Shown: piece after piece, positions 21,357 to 29,368 of the stretch
Position numbering within the stretch: the stretch's first letter is position 1
How the letters are laid out: every line of letters begins with the position of its first letter
DNA from: Microbacterium sp.
GTDB lineage: Bacteria; Actinomycetota; Actinomycetes; Actinomycetales; Microbacteriaceae
Length of the DNA stretch: 34,868 nt
Assembly: GCA_002703245.1 (NCBI GenBank)
Contig: NZTV01000106.1
Coordinates: 1-34,868 of the forward strand
Direction of reading: 5' to 3'
Translations under genes and position numbers: made by a program
The notes under the pieces: generated by a model
Databases searched by the model: none
Seen by the model: only the letters and a program-made list of their open reading frames with translations
Told to the model about the DNA's origin: nothing

Positions 21357-22601
21357 TCAGGCGGTCGTGGTGAGGCGCGCGAGCGTATCGCGCACGGTCA
21401 GCAGCCCGGTGAGGGTCTCGGTGAACGAGGTCGACAGCGGGGCGAGCCCGATGCGCAGCCCTTCGGGGTCGCGGTAGTCGGGGATCACGTCGTGCCGCCA
21501 GAGCGCGGCCGTCGCCTGCCGCATCAAGGGGTGCCCGAGCGTCACGTGGCCGCCACGGGCGGCCGCGTCCGCCGGGGAGGCGATGTGGACCCCGAGGGGC
21601 ACGAGTTCCTCGTCGACGACCTCGAGGGCGAAGGTGGTCAGCTCGACGGACTTCTCGCGGATCGCATCGATGCCGACGTCGCCGATGAGGGCGAGGGTGT
21701 CTTCCATCGCGAGCATCCCGAGGATGGGCGGCGTGCCCGAGAGGAACCGGCGCATGCCGGCCGCCGGAGCGTGGTGTGGCCCCATCGAGAAGACGTCGGC
21801 GGTGCCCATCCACCCCGGGATCGGCTGGACGAGCGTTTCGTGGTGCCGGTGGGCGACGTACGCGAACGCGGGCGAGCCGGGGCCGCCGCCCAGGTACTTG
21901 TACGTGCATCCCACCGCGATGTCGAACCCCCACCGGTCGGCGTGGATCGGCACCGCGCCGGCGGAATGGCACAGATCCCACACCGTGAGGGCCCCCGCGG
22001 CGCGCGCCACCTCGGTGATGCCGCGAGCGTCCGCGAGATGGGCGGAGCGGTAGGCGACGTGGCTGACGACGACCACGGCGGTCTTCTCGCCGACGGCGCC
22101 CGCGATCTGCTCCGTGGTGACCCCTCCGGCGCGATCGACCTCGATCCAGTGGACGCGGCCGCCGCGTTCGGCGGCGATGCCCTCGACGATGTAGCGGTCG
22201 GTGGGGAAGTCGTCGGTGCCGATGACGATCTCCACCCGGCCCGGGTCGCGCGCCGCCTGAGCGTCGAACGCCGCGCGGATGAGTTTGTACAGCATGACGG
22301 TCGTGGAGTCGCCGATGACGGTCTGGCCCGGGGCGGCGCCCAGCGCGACACGGCCGATCTCGTCGCCGATCGCGAAGGGCAGGTCCATCCAGCTCTCGTC
22401 CCAGCCGCGGATCAGTCGCCCGCCCCACTCGTCGCGGACGAAACGCTCGAGGCGTCCGACGGTCGCCGCCAGTGGCCGTCCGAGGGAGTTGCCGTCGAAG
22501 TACACCAGGGGCGTGCGCGCGCCCACGAACAGGTCGCGGTGGGGGCGTAGCGGGTCGGCGGCGTCGAGGGCCTCCGCCGTGGCGCGCAGGTCAGGGTTCA
22601 T
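21357..22601 (-). CDS. kynU: Kynureninase
   Basis: A PLP enzyme that splits kynurenine into anthranilate and alanine. The 414-residue protein matches the family: VYFDGNSLGRP near the N-terminus, WMDLPFAIGDEIGRVALGA, the PLP-contact VWDLCHSAGAVP, and the Schiff-base lysine in GCTYKYLGGGPGSPAF (Lys235). The C-terminal substrate region has RIGLAPLSTSF. The start ATG at 22601 lies inside the end of the upstream amidohydrolase gene (11-bp overlap), so the two are co-translated. I see no tryptophan dioxygenase or arylformamidase (KynB-type) in the window, so either the first steps are encoded elsewhere or the upstream amidohydrolase does the deformylation. Confidence 0.94.
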   Translation of the reverse strand: MNPDLRATAEALDAADPLRPHRDLFVGARTPLVYFDGNSLGRPLAATVGRLERFVRDEWGGRLIRGWDESWMDLPFAIGDEIGRVALGAAPGQTVIGDSTTVMLYKLIRAAFDAQAARDPGRVEIVIGTDDFPTDRYIVEGIAAERGGRVHWIEVDRAGGVTTEQIAGAVGEKTAVVVVSHVAYRSAHLADARGITEVARAAGALTVWDLCHSAGAVPIHADRWGFDIAVGCTYKYLGGGPGSPAFAYVAHRHHETLVQPIPGWMGTADVFSMGPHHAPAAGMRRFLSGTPPILGMLAMEDTLALIGDVGIDAIREKSVELTTFALEVVDEELVPLGVHIASPADAAARGGHVTLGHPLMRQATAALWRHDVIPDYRDPEGLRIGLAPLSTSFTETLTGLLTVRDTLARLTTTA

Positions 22602-23574
22602 CGCCGCTGATCTCTTCGATCGGCACCGTCGATGCGGTCGCAAGCCACGCACCGAGGTCGCGGTCCTCCTCCGGCGGTCGACCGGGTACGAAGGTGGTCA
22701 CTCCGGGGACCGCATCCGGGAACGGCCACGGATCGGCGAGCGCGGCGATGACCGCCCGCGCGTCGAGCCCGGCGGCCACGAGGGCCGACACCTCTGCGGG
22801 GTCGATCCCCGCGGGGCGGTCGCCGTTGCCCAGGTCGGTGCCGTAGAGGACCCGGCCGCCGGCGGCGTGGAAGGCGGCGAGGTTCGCCGTCGCCGTGCGG
22901 GACCCGTCGGGGTCGCCGTGGTGGATGCCGAGGGTCGAGATCCAGAGTTGCCCGGCGGAGGCCGCGCGCGTGATGTCCGCGCCGTCGAGGAGCTCGGTGA
23001 ACGGGGCGTGGGCCAGGACGTCCACACCGGCGTCGAGGGCGCGCGCGACCATCCCGGCGCCCTGCGCGTGGGCGACCACGGGGACGCCGCGGTGGTGGGC
23101 GTGTGTCACGATCGCCGACACGAGGGGCGGGTCGAGGGTGGGGCCGGCATCGGCGTTGAGTGAGATCTTGATGACGCGGGCGCCACAGTCGACCTGTTCG
23201 TCCACCGCGGTCGCCGCGCCGCCGGGCACCCCGGGGTGTCGGGACGGGTCGGTCACCTCGCGCACGATCGCCGGCGGCGCCCACGGGCGTGCGGCGGGGT
23301 ACCCGCCCGGGGCGGTGAGGAACGCGCCGGCGTGCGCGGGTCGGGGTACGGCGTGCGTCGGTCGGCGCGCGAGCGCGAACGGATCGCCGCCGAGGTCGAC
23401 GACGCCGGCGACGCCGCGCGCGGCGAGGGCGTGCTCGTCGAACAGATGGAGGTGCACGTGGTGGTCGGTGAACGCCGGGAGCACGACGCCGTGCTCACCG
23501 GTGAGCGCGAGGTGGCCCACGTCGGCGTGGGCGCCGAAGCGGCGGACGATCAGCGCCGGGTCGAGGTTGGTCAT
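22591..23574 (-). CDS. Amidohydrolase-superfamily metal-dependent hydrolase
   Basis: A 327-residue amidohydrolase. Metal ligands are visible in order: HxH in FTDHHVHLHLF, a lysine in RVIKISLNADAG, histidines in VVAHAQG and VLAHAPF, and an aspartate in RVLYGTDLGNG. This is the imidazolonepropionase/prolidase-like pattern, lacking the long N-terminal beta sandwich. GTG-ATG codons lie together at the start; I prefer the ATG at 23574 with GGAG 6 nt upstream. It is the first gene of the amidohydrolase-kynU-ALDH operon, so N-formylkynurenine or another amide that yields a kynureninase substrate is a reasonable guess, but not shown by the sequence. Confidence 0.85.
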   Translation of the reverse strand: MTNLDPALIVRRFGAHADVGHLALTGEHGVVLPAFTDHHVHLHLFDEHALAARGVAGVVDLGGDPFALARRPTHAVPRPAHAGAFLTAPGGYPAARPWAPPAIVREVTDPSRHPGVPGGAATAVDEQVDCGARVIKISLNADAGPTLDPPLVSAIVTHAHHRGVPVVAHAQGAGMVARALDAGVDVLAHAPFTELLDGADITRAASAGQLWISTLGIHHGDPDGSRTATANLAAFHAAGGRVLYGTDLGNGDRPAGIDPAEVSALVAAGLDARAVIAALADPWPFPDAVPGVTTFVPGRPPEEDRDLGAWLATASTVPIEEISGDEP

Positions 23575-23600
23575 CACCGTCTCCCTTCGGCTTCAGGCTA

Positions 23601-23630
23601 CGCCCCGCATCCTCGCCGCCGGGCGGGGCG
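23601..23630. repeat. Inverted repeat in the kyn/flavin divergent promoter region
   Basis: CGCCCCGC and GCGGGGCG are perfect 8-bp arms around 14 nt, just upstream of a possible leftward -10 (TAGCCT on the minus strand, 23600-23595). It could be a site for control of the kynU operon. Evidence is only positional. Confidence 0.3.
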
Positions 23631-23644
23631 CGGAACCCCGGAAG

Positions 23645-23695
23645 TAGTCAAATGCGAACTAGTGTTTGCTCAATCCATTCAACATTGACTAGTGT
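23645..23695 (+). promoter_or_regulatory. Promoter and candidate PadR operator of the flavin transporter-rca operon
   Basis: TAGTCAAA (23645-23652) and TTGACTA (23685-23691) form inverted half-sites, and ACTAGTG occurs twice exactly 30 bp apart (23658 and 23688). TAGTGT (23690-23695) can serve as -10 with TTGCTC (23666-23671) as a weak -35 at 18 nt. The AGTCAA half-sites recur before the flavin reductase gene at 29314-29354. I see no FMN riboswitch between here and the start codon. Confidence 0.55.
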
Positions 23696-23733
23696 GATGT
23701 CGAAGCCATCAAAGACGAAAGGCGAAAGCACTG

Positions 23734-24828
23734 ATGATGATGATGTCAGCAAAGCGACGCGGTGCGACGCTGGTCGGTGTCGCGCTGGGAGCGATGATCA
23801 TGAGCGGGTGCGCCGGTTCGGCCGCATCCGATGTCCCCGAAGACAGCCTCCTCGACCCCGCGGACTGCGAGCGCAACGCCGCCACCTCCATCACCTACAT
23901 CTCGGGCTACGGATACTCCGCCAGCGCAGGCCAGCTCGACGTGTTCATGGCCGAGGAGCTCGGCTACTTCGACGACCTGTGTCTGAACGTCGAGATCAAC
24001 GCCTCGGGGGCGAACGGACAGCAGCTGGTCTCCTCCGGGAAGGCGCAGTTCACCGAGCTCGGGTCGGCCGAGGACGTGCTGATGGCCGCCGCCAACAGCG
24101 AGAACATCACCGCGATCGCGACCTTCGGCACCACCTCGCCGTTCTGCATCTTCGCCAACAAGGACATCGAATCGCTCACCGACCTCGAAGGGGGCAGCCT
24201 CGGCTACTTCATCAACCTCACCCCGGTCGCCGCCGCGATGCTCGACGAGGCCGGCGCCGACATCGACCAGATCGAACTGATCAAGATGACCAACTACGAC
24301 CCCACGGTCGTGCTGCGCGGCCAGGTCGATGCGATCGTCGGCTATGCCTCGAATCAATGCGAGACCCTTCGGGCGATGGGGGAGGAGTTCTCCGAGTTCG
24401 TGCCGGCCGACTTCGGACTGAGCGGCACGTACAACGTCATGGAGGTCAACACCGAGTTCTACGAGCAGAACCCGGAGGTCGTCGCCGACTTCATGCGCGC
24501 CGACCTGAAGGCGCTCGAGTACTGCCTCGAGAACGAAGCCGACTGCGTCGAGCGCATCAGCGCCCTCGCCGAGGAGGCCGGTCAGGGCGAGGCGTTCCCG
24601 CTGGAGCAGCAGGAACGCACCTGGCGGGTCGAATCCCAGTGGGTGCGCGACAGTGAAGCCGGTGCCCCCGGTGTGCAGACCGAGCAGGAATGGCAGGACG
24701 CCGCCGACATCGTCATCGAGTACGGAAACGTCAAGGACATCCCGCCGGTGAATGACGTCATCGACGTCGACCTCGTCGCGGGACTCTACGAGGACGGCGT
24801 GCTGGTGTGGCCCGGAGACGGCCAGTGA
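23734..24828 (+). CDS. ABC transporter substrate-binding lipoprotein (NMT1/THI5-like), probable flavin binding
   Basis: A 364-residue lipoprotein. After a KRR n-region, the hydrophobic segment ends in the lipobox MSGC (Cys26), so the mature protein is tethered outside the membrane. The body has the SsuA/ThiY/NMT1 pattern: YGYSASAGQLDVFMAEELGYF, then QLVSSGKAQFTELGSAEDVL and a second lobe with DPTVVLRGQVDAIVGY. This superfamily includes RibY, the binding protein of the RibXY riboflavin transporter. The first four codons are consecutive ATGs with a purine-rich ribosome site (AAAGGCGAAAG) upstream. It overlaps the ATPase gene by 4 bp (GTGA). Riboflavin as ligand is inferred from the downstream rca genes. 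Confidence 0.85.
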   Translation: MMMMSAKRRGATLVGVALGAMIMSGCAGSAASDVPEDSLLDPADCERNAATSITYISGYGYSASAGQLDVFMAEELGYFDDLCLNVEINASGANGQQLVSSGKAQFTELGSAEDVLMAAANSENITAIATFGTTSPFCIFANKDIESLTDLEGGSLGYFINLTPVAAAMLDEAGADIDQIELIKMTNYDPTVVLRGQVDAIVGYASNQCETLRAMGEEFSEFVPADFGLSGTYNVMEVNTEFYEQNPEVVADFMRADLKALEYCLENEADCVERISALAEEAGQGEAFPLEQQERTWRVESQWVRDSEAGAPGVQTEQEWQDAADIVIEYGNVKDIPPVNDVIDVDLVAGLYEDGVLVWPGDGQ

Positions 24829-25622
24829 GCCTCGGTCACGAGGTCGAGATCTCCGGCGTCCGGAAGACCTTCGGACGCGGGGACGCGGCCATGGTCGCCC
24901 TCGACGATGTCAGCCTGACCGTCGAGCCCGGCGAGTTCGTCTCGGTGATCGGGCCGAGCGGATGCGGGAAGTCGACGCTGCTGAAGGTCGTGGCCGGCCT
25001 CTACGACGCCGACGGCGGTTCGGTGTCGATCGGGGGGCAGAGCGTCAAGGCGGCGACCCGCAAGAAGCTCGTCGGTCTCGTGCCGCAGGCGCCGGCGCTG
25101 CTGCCGTGGAAGTCGGTGCGCGAGAACGTGCGCCTGCCTCTGACGATCAACCCGAGGGCCAACGCCGGTCGCAGCCTGCGCGACCCCGATGACCTGTTGA
25201 CCTCCTTCGGGCTGGGGCATGCCCTGGAGAAGTTCCCCAAGCAGCTCTCCGGCGGTATGCAGCAACGCGTCGCGATCGCACGGGCCTTCTCGTTCGACCC
25301 CGACATCCTGCTGATGGACGAGCCGTTCTCCGCGCTCGATGAGATCAACCGCGATCAGCAGCGGCTGGGACTGCTGGATTTCTGGCAGTCGCACCGCAAG
25401 TCGGTGATGTTCGTCACCCACTCGGTCCCGGAGGCGATCGTGCTCTCGGACCGCATCGTGCTCATGGCGGCGCATCCGGGCCGCATCGCGGAGATCATCC
25501 CCGTGGACCTTCCGCGCCCCCGGACCGAGGACGCCTACGCCAGCGATGCGTTCCGCGATCTGGAGGGCTATGTGCGCAGACGACTGCGCGCCGTGATGGA
25601 GGAGGCGACGCATGTCCGCTGA
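24825..25622 (+). CDS. ABC transporter ATP-binding protein
   Basis: The 265-residue ATPase that powers the importer. Walker A is GPSGCGKST (43-51), the Q-loop is VPQAPALLPWKSV, the signature is LSGGMQQR (141-148), Walker B with the catalytic Glu is ILLMDEPFSALD (161-172), and the switch histidine is in FVTHSVPEA. It belongs to the SsuB/TauB/nitrate-type class that pairs with NMT1-like binding proteins. The GTG at 24825 overlaps the binding-protein stop, with GGAGA 7 nt upstream. It overlaps the permease gene by 11 bp. Such tight overlaps imply one transcript and stoichiometric translation. Confidence 0.93.
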   Translation: MSLGHEVEISGVRKTFGRGDAAMVALDDVSLTVEPGEFVSVIGPSGCGKSTLLKVVAGLYDADGGSVSIGGQSVKAATRKKLVGLVPQAPALLPWKSVRENVRLPLTINPRANAGRSLRDPDDLLTSFGLGHALEKFPKQLSGGMQQRVAIARAFSFDPDILLMDEPFSALDEINRDQQRLGLLDFWQSHRKSVMFVTHSVPEAIVLSDRIVLMAAHPGRIAEIIPVDLPRPRTEDAYASDAFRDLEGYVRRRLRAVMEEATHVR

Positions 25623-26463
25623 GTCGACCGAGATGACCGCCACCCGCACGGTGGCCGCCCAGACGGCGCCGCGTCGGGGGCGGGGCGTGTCCCGCACCGC
25701 GTGGATGCACCCGCGTGTGTGGGCACCGACGGCGGTCGTGTTCGTGATCGTCGGGCTGCTGTGGCAGCTGGTCGCGTTCACGAACCCCTACGTCCTGCCG
25801 ACCCTGGGCGAGGTGATCGCGAGCCTGCTCGAAGAGCCCGGGATGTACTGGCTGAACTTCCTCATCACGCTGCAGGAGGTCGCCGTCGGTGCGGGCTCGG
25901 CGATCGTGCTCGGGTTCCTCGTCGCCGTGATCATGAGCGAGTTCGAGATCGTCGAGCGTGCGGTGATGCCACTGATCGTGCTCGTGATGGTGACCCCCGT
26001 GATCGCCATCGCCCCGGCGCTGGTCGTCGCGTTCGGGTTCGGCATGCTGCCGAAGTACATCATCACCGGCATCGTCGTCTTCTTCCCGGTGCTGGTGAAC
26101 TCCCTCGCCGGGCTCCGGGACGTCGACCCCCGCGCCCTCGACGTCTTCAAGACGCTGTCGGCGAGCCGGTGGGAGATCTTCCGAGACCTCCGGTTCCCCG
26201 GGAGCATGCCGTACTTCTTCGCCGGTCTGCGCATCAGTCTGCCGCTCGCGGTGGTCGGTGCCGCGGTCGCCGAGTTCGTCGCCGCCGGCACGGCGGCCGG
26301 GCTCGGATCGCTCGTGACGACCTCCGCGGCGCAGGCGAACCTCGCCGTGACGTGGGCGGCGATCTTCATGCTCTGTCTGATGGGGATCCTCCTCATCATG
26401 CTCCTCGCGGTGGTCCGTCGCCGCGTCCTGTGGTGGAGCGAAAAGGACGTCTCGGCTCGCTGA
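25612..26463 (+). CDS. ABC transporter permease (SsuC/ThiX/RibX type)
   Basis: The 283-residue membrane component. About six hydrophobic segments are visible, starting at FVIVGLLWQLVAF and ending at MLCLMGILLIMLLAVV. The EAA loop that contacts the ATPase reads VDPRALDVFKTLSASRWEIFRDLRFPGSMPYFFAGLRI. A GGAGGAGG-like ribosome site lies upstream of the ATG at 25612. The C-terminus is short and basic. A single permease gene next to the binding protein suggests a homodimeric channel. It is 24 bp before the LLM oxygenase gene, in the same operon. Confidence 0.92.
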   Translation: MSAESTEMTATRTVAAQTAPRRGRGVSRTAWMHPRVWAPTAVVFVIVGLLWQLVAFTNPYVLPTLGEVIASLLEEPGMYWLNFLITLQEVAVGAGSAIVLGFLVAVIMSEFEIVERAVMPLIVLVMVTPVIAIAPALVVAFGFGMLPKYIITGIVVFFPVLVNSLAGLRDVDPRALDVFKTLSASRWEIFRDLRFPGSMPYFFAGLRISLPLAVVGAAVAEFVAAGTAAGLGSLVTTSAAQANLAVTWAAIFMLCLMGILLIMLLAVVRRRVLWWSEKDVSAR

Positions 26464-26487
26464 GTCGGGGCGAGAAAGGAACACCTC

Positions 26488-27843
26488 ATGAAAAAGCTGC
26501 ACTTCGGTCTGTTCGAGAACGCCCAAGCCAACGACACCGGTCGCGCCACCTGGCGTCACCCCGACAACACCCGTGAGAACTTCGACACCCTCGAGTACTG
26601 GCTCGAGCTCGCACGCCTGTGCGAGGAGGGCGGGTTCGATTTCCTCTTCCTCGCCGACGCGTGGGGATGGGCCGAGGTCGACGGCGAGCGTCCCGACGTC
26701 GCCTCGATCGAGGGGCTGGACCTGCCCCGGCTCGACCCGTTCGTGGTCGCCTCGGCGATCCTCGCCCACACCACCTCGCTCGGCGTCGTGATGACCGGGT
26801 CGACGCTGCTCGAACAGCCCTACCCGTTCGCGCGCAGGATGGCTTCGCTGGACCAGCTCTCGGGCGGCCGCACCGGGTGGAACATCGTGACCACAGGAAC
26901 GGCGGAGACCGCGGTGAAGGCCTTCGGCGTGCCGATGGTCGCGCACGACGAGCGCTACGAAATGGCCGACGACTTCGTGCGTCTCGTCTATCGACTGTGG
27001 GAGGGCGCGTGGGAGCCGGACGCGCTCGTGAAGGACAAGAACGGGATCTTCGCCGACCCCGCCAAGGTGCACAGCATCCGACACGAGGGTCCCTATTTCC
27101 GCAGCGAGGGCTACGGCAACTCGGCCTACTCGCCGCAGGGCACCCCGGTGCTCTTCCAGGCCGGCGCTTCACCGGCGGGACGTGCGTTCGGCGGTCGCCA
27201 CGGCGAGTGCATGTTCGTCGGCGGCGGGACGGTCGAGCAGCTCAAGGCGCACAGCACCGCGATCCGTGAAGCCGCGGTCGAGGCCGGTCGTTCCGCCGAT
27301 TCGGTCAAGGTCATGGCGGAGTTCCGGTGCGTGGTCGCCGACACCGAGGAACAGGCCCGCCGTTACTACGACGAGGTGCTCGCCGCGCAGACCGCCGACG
27401 TCACCGTCGCCTCATACGCGTGGTTCACCGGCATCGACCTGTCCTCCTACGACCCCGAGACGCCGATGACCGACCTGCGCACCGAGATGTCGCAGTCGCA
27501 GATCAGCCGATTCGCCGGCAAGACCGTCGGGGACGTGCTGGCCGGGTGGCGCGAACACGGGGCCGGGTCCAGCGCCGTCCTGGGAACGCCGGAGACGATC
27601 GCGGACCGCATCATCGAACTGGCCGAGGGCGCCGACCTCGACGGGTTCCTGATCTCCCCGGTGGTGCAGCCCGGGTCGACCGCCGACTTCGTCGAGCGTG
27701 TGATGCCGATCCTGCGCGAGCGGGGTGCCCTGGCCGAATCGACCGGAGCCACCCTGCGTGAGCGGCTGACCGGGTCCGAGACCGCGACACTTCCCGCCGA
27801 CCACCCGGCCGCCCGCACGCGGGCGGTGCCGCAGGCGTCGTGA
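26488..27843 (+). CDS. rcaE: LLM-class flavin-dependent monooxygenase, probable riboflavin lyase
   Basis: A 451-residue bacterial luciferase-like TIM-barrel protein of the NtaA/SnaA/DszA group: MKKLHFGLFENAQAN, FLADAWGWAEVDGERPD, ARRMASLDQLSGGRTGWN and QAGASPAGRAFGGRHGE, the classic group motifs. These enzymes use reduced FMN from a separate reductase plus O2. Beside a ribokinase, a flavin reductase and a riboflavin kinase it fits RcaE, which cleaves riboflavin to lumichrome and ribose in Microbacterium maritypicum G10. The gene is preceded by GAAAGGA and overlaps the kinase gene by 4 bp (GTGA). The family is certain. The rcaE assignment rests on gene context; another heteroaromatic substrate remains possible. 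Confidence 0.75.
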   Translation: MKKLHFGLFENAQANDTGRATWRHPDNTRENFDTLEYWLELARLCEEGGFDFLFLADAWGWAEVDGERPDVASIEGLDLPRLDPFVVASAILAHTTSLGVVMTGSTLLEQPYPFARRMASLDQLSGGRTGWNIVTTGTAETAVKAFGVPMVAHDERYEMADDFVRLVYRLWEGAWEPDALVKDKNGIFADPAKVHSIRHEGPYFRSEGYGNSAYSPQGTPVLFQAGASPAGRAFGGRHGECMFVGGGTVEQLKAHSTAIREAAVEAGRSADSVKVMAEFRCVVADTEEQARRYYDEVLAAQTADVTVASYAWFTGIDLSSYDPETPMTDLRTEMSQSQISRFAGKTVGDVLAGWREHGAGSSAVLGTPETIADRIIELAEGADLDGFLISPVVQPGSTADFVERVMPILRERGALAESTGATLRERLTGSETATLPADHPAARTRAVPQAS

Positions 27844-28730
27844 CCCGCCCGGGTGCGGTCTGCGTCGTCGGCAGCCTCAACGTCGACCGCTACATCGGTC
27901 TCGCCCGGTTGCCCCAGCCGGGCGAGACCCTCCTGGGGGAGTCCCTCGGGACCTTCCCCGGGGGCAAGGGGCTGAACCAGGCCGTGGCCGCCGCACGGTG
28001 CGGGGCCCCGGTGCGGATGGTGGGGGCCGTCGGGGCGGACGCCGACGGCGCCCTCTTGCGTGAGGCCATGCGTTCGGCCGGGGTGGACGGCGCCGACGTC
28101 GCGACCGTCGACGTGCCCACGGGTGTCGCCCACGTCACCCTGCTCCCCGGGGCGGAGAACAGTATCGTCGTCGTCCCGGGGGCCAACGCCGCCCTCACGC
28201 CCGACCACGCCGTCGCCTCGTCGGAGGGGGCCGCCGTCGTCCTGGTGCAGCTGGAGGTCGATCCCGGTGTCGCCCGGGCCACCCTCGCCGCGGCGGCGCG
28301 GACTCCGGATGTCGTCACCGTGCTGAACGCCGCCCCGGTCCACCCCGATGTGCGCGAGATGCTCGACGACGTCGACATCCTCGTGGTGAACGAGACCGAG
28401 GCGGCCGCGCTCGGCGGCGTGGCGGCGCTCGCCGAACGGACGACGGTGATCCACACCCGCGGCGCGGCGGGCCTCACGGTGCATCGTCGCGGGCACCCGC
28501 CGCGCGAGATTCCGGCCGTGGCGGTGGAAGCCGTCGATACGACCGGTGCCGGCGACGCGTTCTGCGGCGGTCTTGTGGCGGGGATCGCGCGCGGCCTGAG
28601 TCTCGTCGAGGCGGCACGTGAGGGGGCGGCGGCGGGGGCGATCGTCGCGAGTCATCGCGGGGCGCAGCCCGACGCGCTCAGCAGGGAGGCGGTGCGGGGA
28701 CGACGTCAGTCGCCTTCGCCCGCGAACTGA
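27840..28730 (+). CDS. rcaD: PfkB-family kinase, probable ribokinase
   Basis: A 296-residue carbohydrate kinase. GSLNVDRYIGLARLPQPGETL and the glycine-rich PGGKGLNQAVAAARCGAPV match ribokinase, as do the ATP/anion-hole motif DTTGAGDAFCGGLVAG with catalytic Asp239 and the NETEAAAL segment. It would phosphorylate the ribose released from riboflavin to ribose-5-phosphate. The GTG at 27840 overlaps the LLM stop. The 3' end overlaps the opposing PadR gene by 25 bp. It is the last gene of the rightward operon starting at 23734. The sugar specificity is inferred from the ribokinase-like N-terminus and the rca context. Confidence 0.8.
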   Translation: MTRPGAVCVVGSLNVDRYIGLARLPQPGETLLGESLGTFPGGKGLNQAVAAARCGAPVRMVGAVGADADGALLREAMRSAGVDGADVATVDVPTGVAHVTLLPGAENSIVVVPGANAALTPDHAVASSEGAAVVLVQLEVDPGVARATLAAAARTPDVVTVLNAAPVHPDVREMLDDVDILVVNETEAAALGGVAALAERTTVIHTRGAAGLTVHRRGHPPREIPAVAVEAVDTTGAGDAFCGGLVAGIARGLSLVEAAREGAAAGAIVASHRGAQPDALSREAVRGRRQSPSPAN

Positions 28731-29278
28731 TACTCCCCGTCGCGCAGGCGCGCGATGAGCTGGGCGGCCCACCCCTGCTCGGCGCGCAGACGCGCGGAGG
28801 ACAGGTCGAATATCTCCCGCACGTAGCGCGGGGTCGTCTCCGAACGCAGGGTGTCCTCGATGTGGAAGCCGTTCTCGGTGATGAGCGAATCGATCTTGCT
28901 GATCCGGTTCTCCAGACCCGCGACGACCTCGTCGCGGGTCAGGACGAACATGAACGACGTGATGGCCATGACGGCCTTGGTGTCGAACGCCTCCACGTGC
29001 CACAGGGCTTCCCGCAGCATCCGGAGCAGTTCGACCCGGCCGGTCGGCGAGATGCTGTAGGTCGTCCGCGCCGGGTACTTGCCGTCCGACTCGGTGCCGT
29101 TTTCGACGATGTAGCCGTCCTTCACGAGCGTTTTCAGGGCGTTGTAGACCGAGCCGGGCTGCGTGTTGGCCCATTCGTCGACGTGCCATGTCGACAGCTC
29201 CCGTCGCAGGAAGTAACCGTGCACGGGCTGGAACTGGTAGACCGCGCCGAGCACGATGAGCCGCGTATAGGAAGGCAT
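28706..29278 (-). CDS. PadR-family transcriptional regulator
   Basis: A 190-residue regulator. The N-terminal winged helix reads MPSYTRLIVLGAVYQFQPVHGYFLRREL, then NTQPGSVYNALKTLVKDGYI and the wing YPARTTYSISPTGRVELLRML. A C-terminal helical part (about 110-190) is the dimerisation region of longer PadR proteins. No ligand is known. Lactococcal LmrR shows that PadR proteins can hold flat aromatic molecules, so a flavin or lumichrome inducer is reasonable. It lies between the two arms of the riboflavin cluster, and inverted AGTCAA half-sites lie in both candidate target promoters. The ATG is 6 nt after a TAGCAT box, so the transcript is probably leaderless. Confidence 0.9.
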   Translation of the reverse strand: MPSYTRLIVLGAVYQFQPVHGYFLRRELSTWHVDEWANTQPGSVYNALKTLVKDGYIVENGTESDGKYPARTTYSISPTGRVELLRMLREALWHVEAFDTKAVMAITSFMFVLTRDEVVAGLENRISKIDSLITENGFHIEDTLRSETTPRYVREIFDLSSARLRAEQGWAAQLIARLRDGEYQFAGEGD

Positions 29279-29290
29279 GCGCTCATGCTA
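29276..29290 (-). promoter_or_regulatory. Probable leaderless -10 element of the PadR gene
   Basis: On the minus strand TAGCAT (29290-29285) is followed by six bases and the ATG at 29278. There is no ribosome site, so translation of a leaderless mRNA is likely. Confidence 0.45.
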
Positions 29291-29313
29291 GTGCGCAATA
29301 GTCCAGATCCGAA

Positions 29314-29354
29314 CAGTCAAATTTCGTGCTAACTTGTTTAGACAAGTTTGACTA
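29314..29354. promoter_or_regulatory. Candidate PadR operator between the PadR and flavin reductase genes
   Basis: AGTCAAA (29315-29321) and TTTGACT (29347-29353) are inverted around 25 nt. Inside lies a perfect palindrome, AACTTGT-TTAG-ACAAGTT (29331-29348). The region is AT-rich compared with its surroundings and reaches to 14 nt before the reductase start, so a bound repressor would block that promoter and also affect padR itself. TTGACTAGT here is identical to 23685-23693. Confidence 0.6.
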
Positions 29355-29368
29355 GTTAAGAGGTGACG

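Noticed and set aside
19600..22428. A single 942-residue protein made of an Arg/Pro-rich half plus ALDH
   Set aside because: The first 360 residues are the wrong frame of kynU on the same strand. The ALDH has its own GTG and ribosome site at 21339.
23578..23733. FMN riboswitch (RFN element) before the flavin transporter operon
   Set aside because: I could not find the conserved RFN core blocks. A catabolic operon would also be expected to be induced, not shut off, by flavin.
26488..27843. Alkanesulfonate monooxygenase (SsuD) with an SsuABC importer
   Set aside because: The oxygenase has NtaA/SnaA/DszA-type motifs and length, and the neighbours are a ribokinase, a riboflavin kinase and a flavin reductase, which do not fit sulfonate use.
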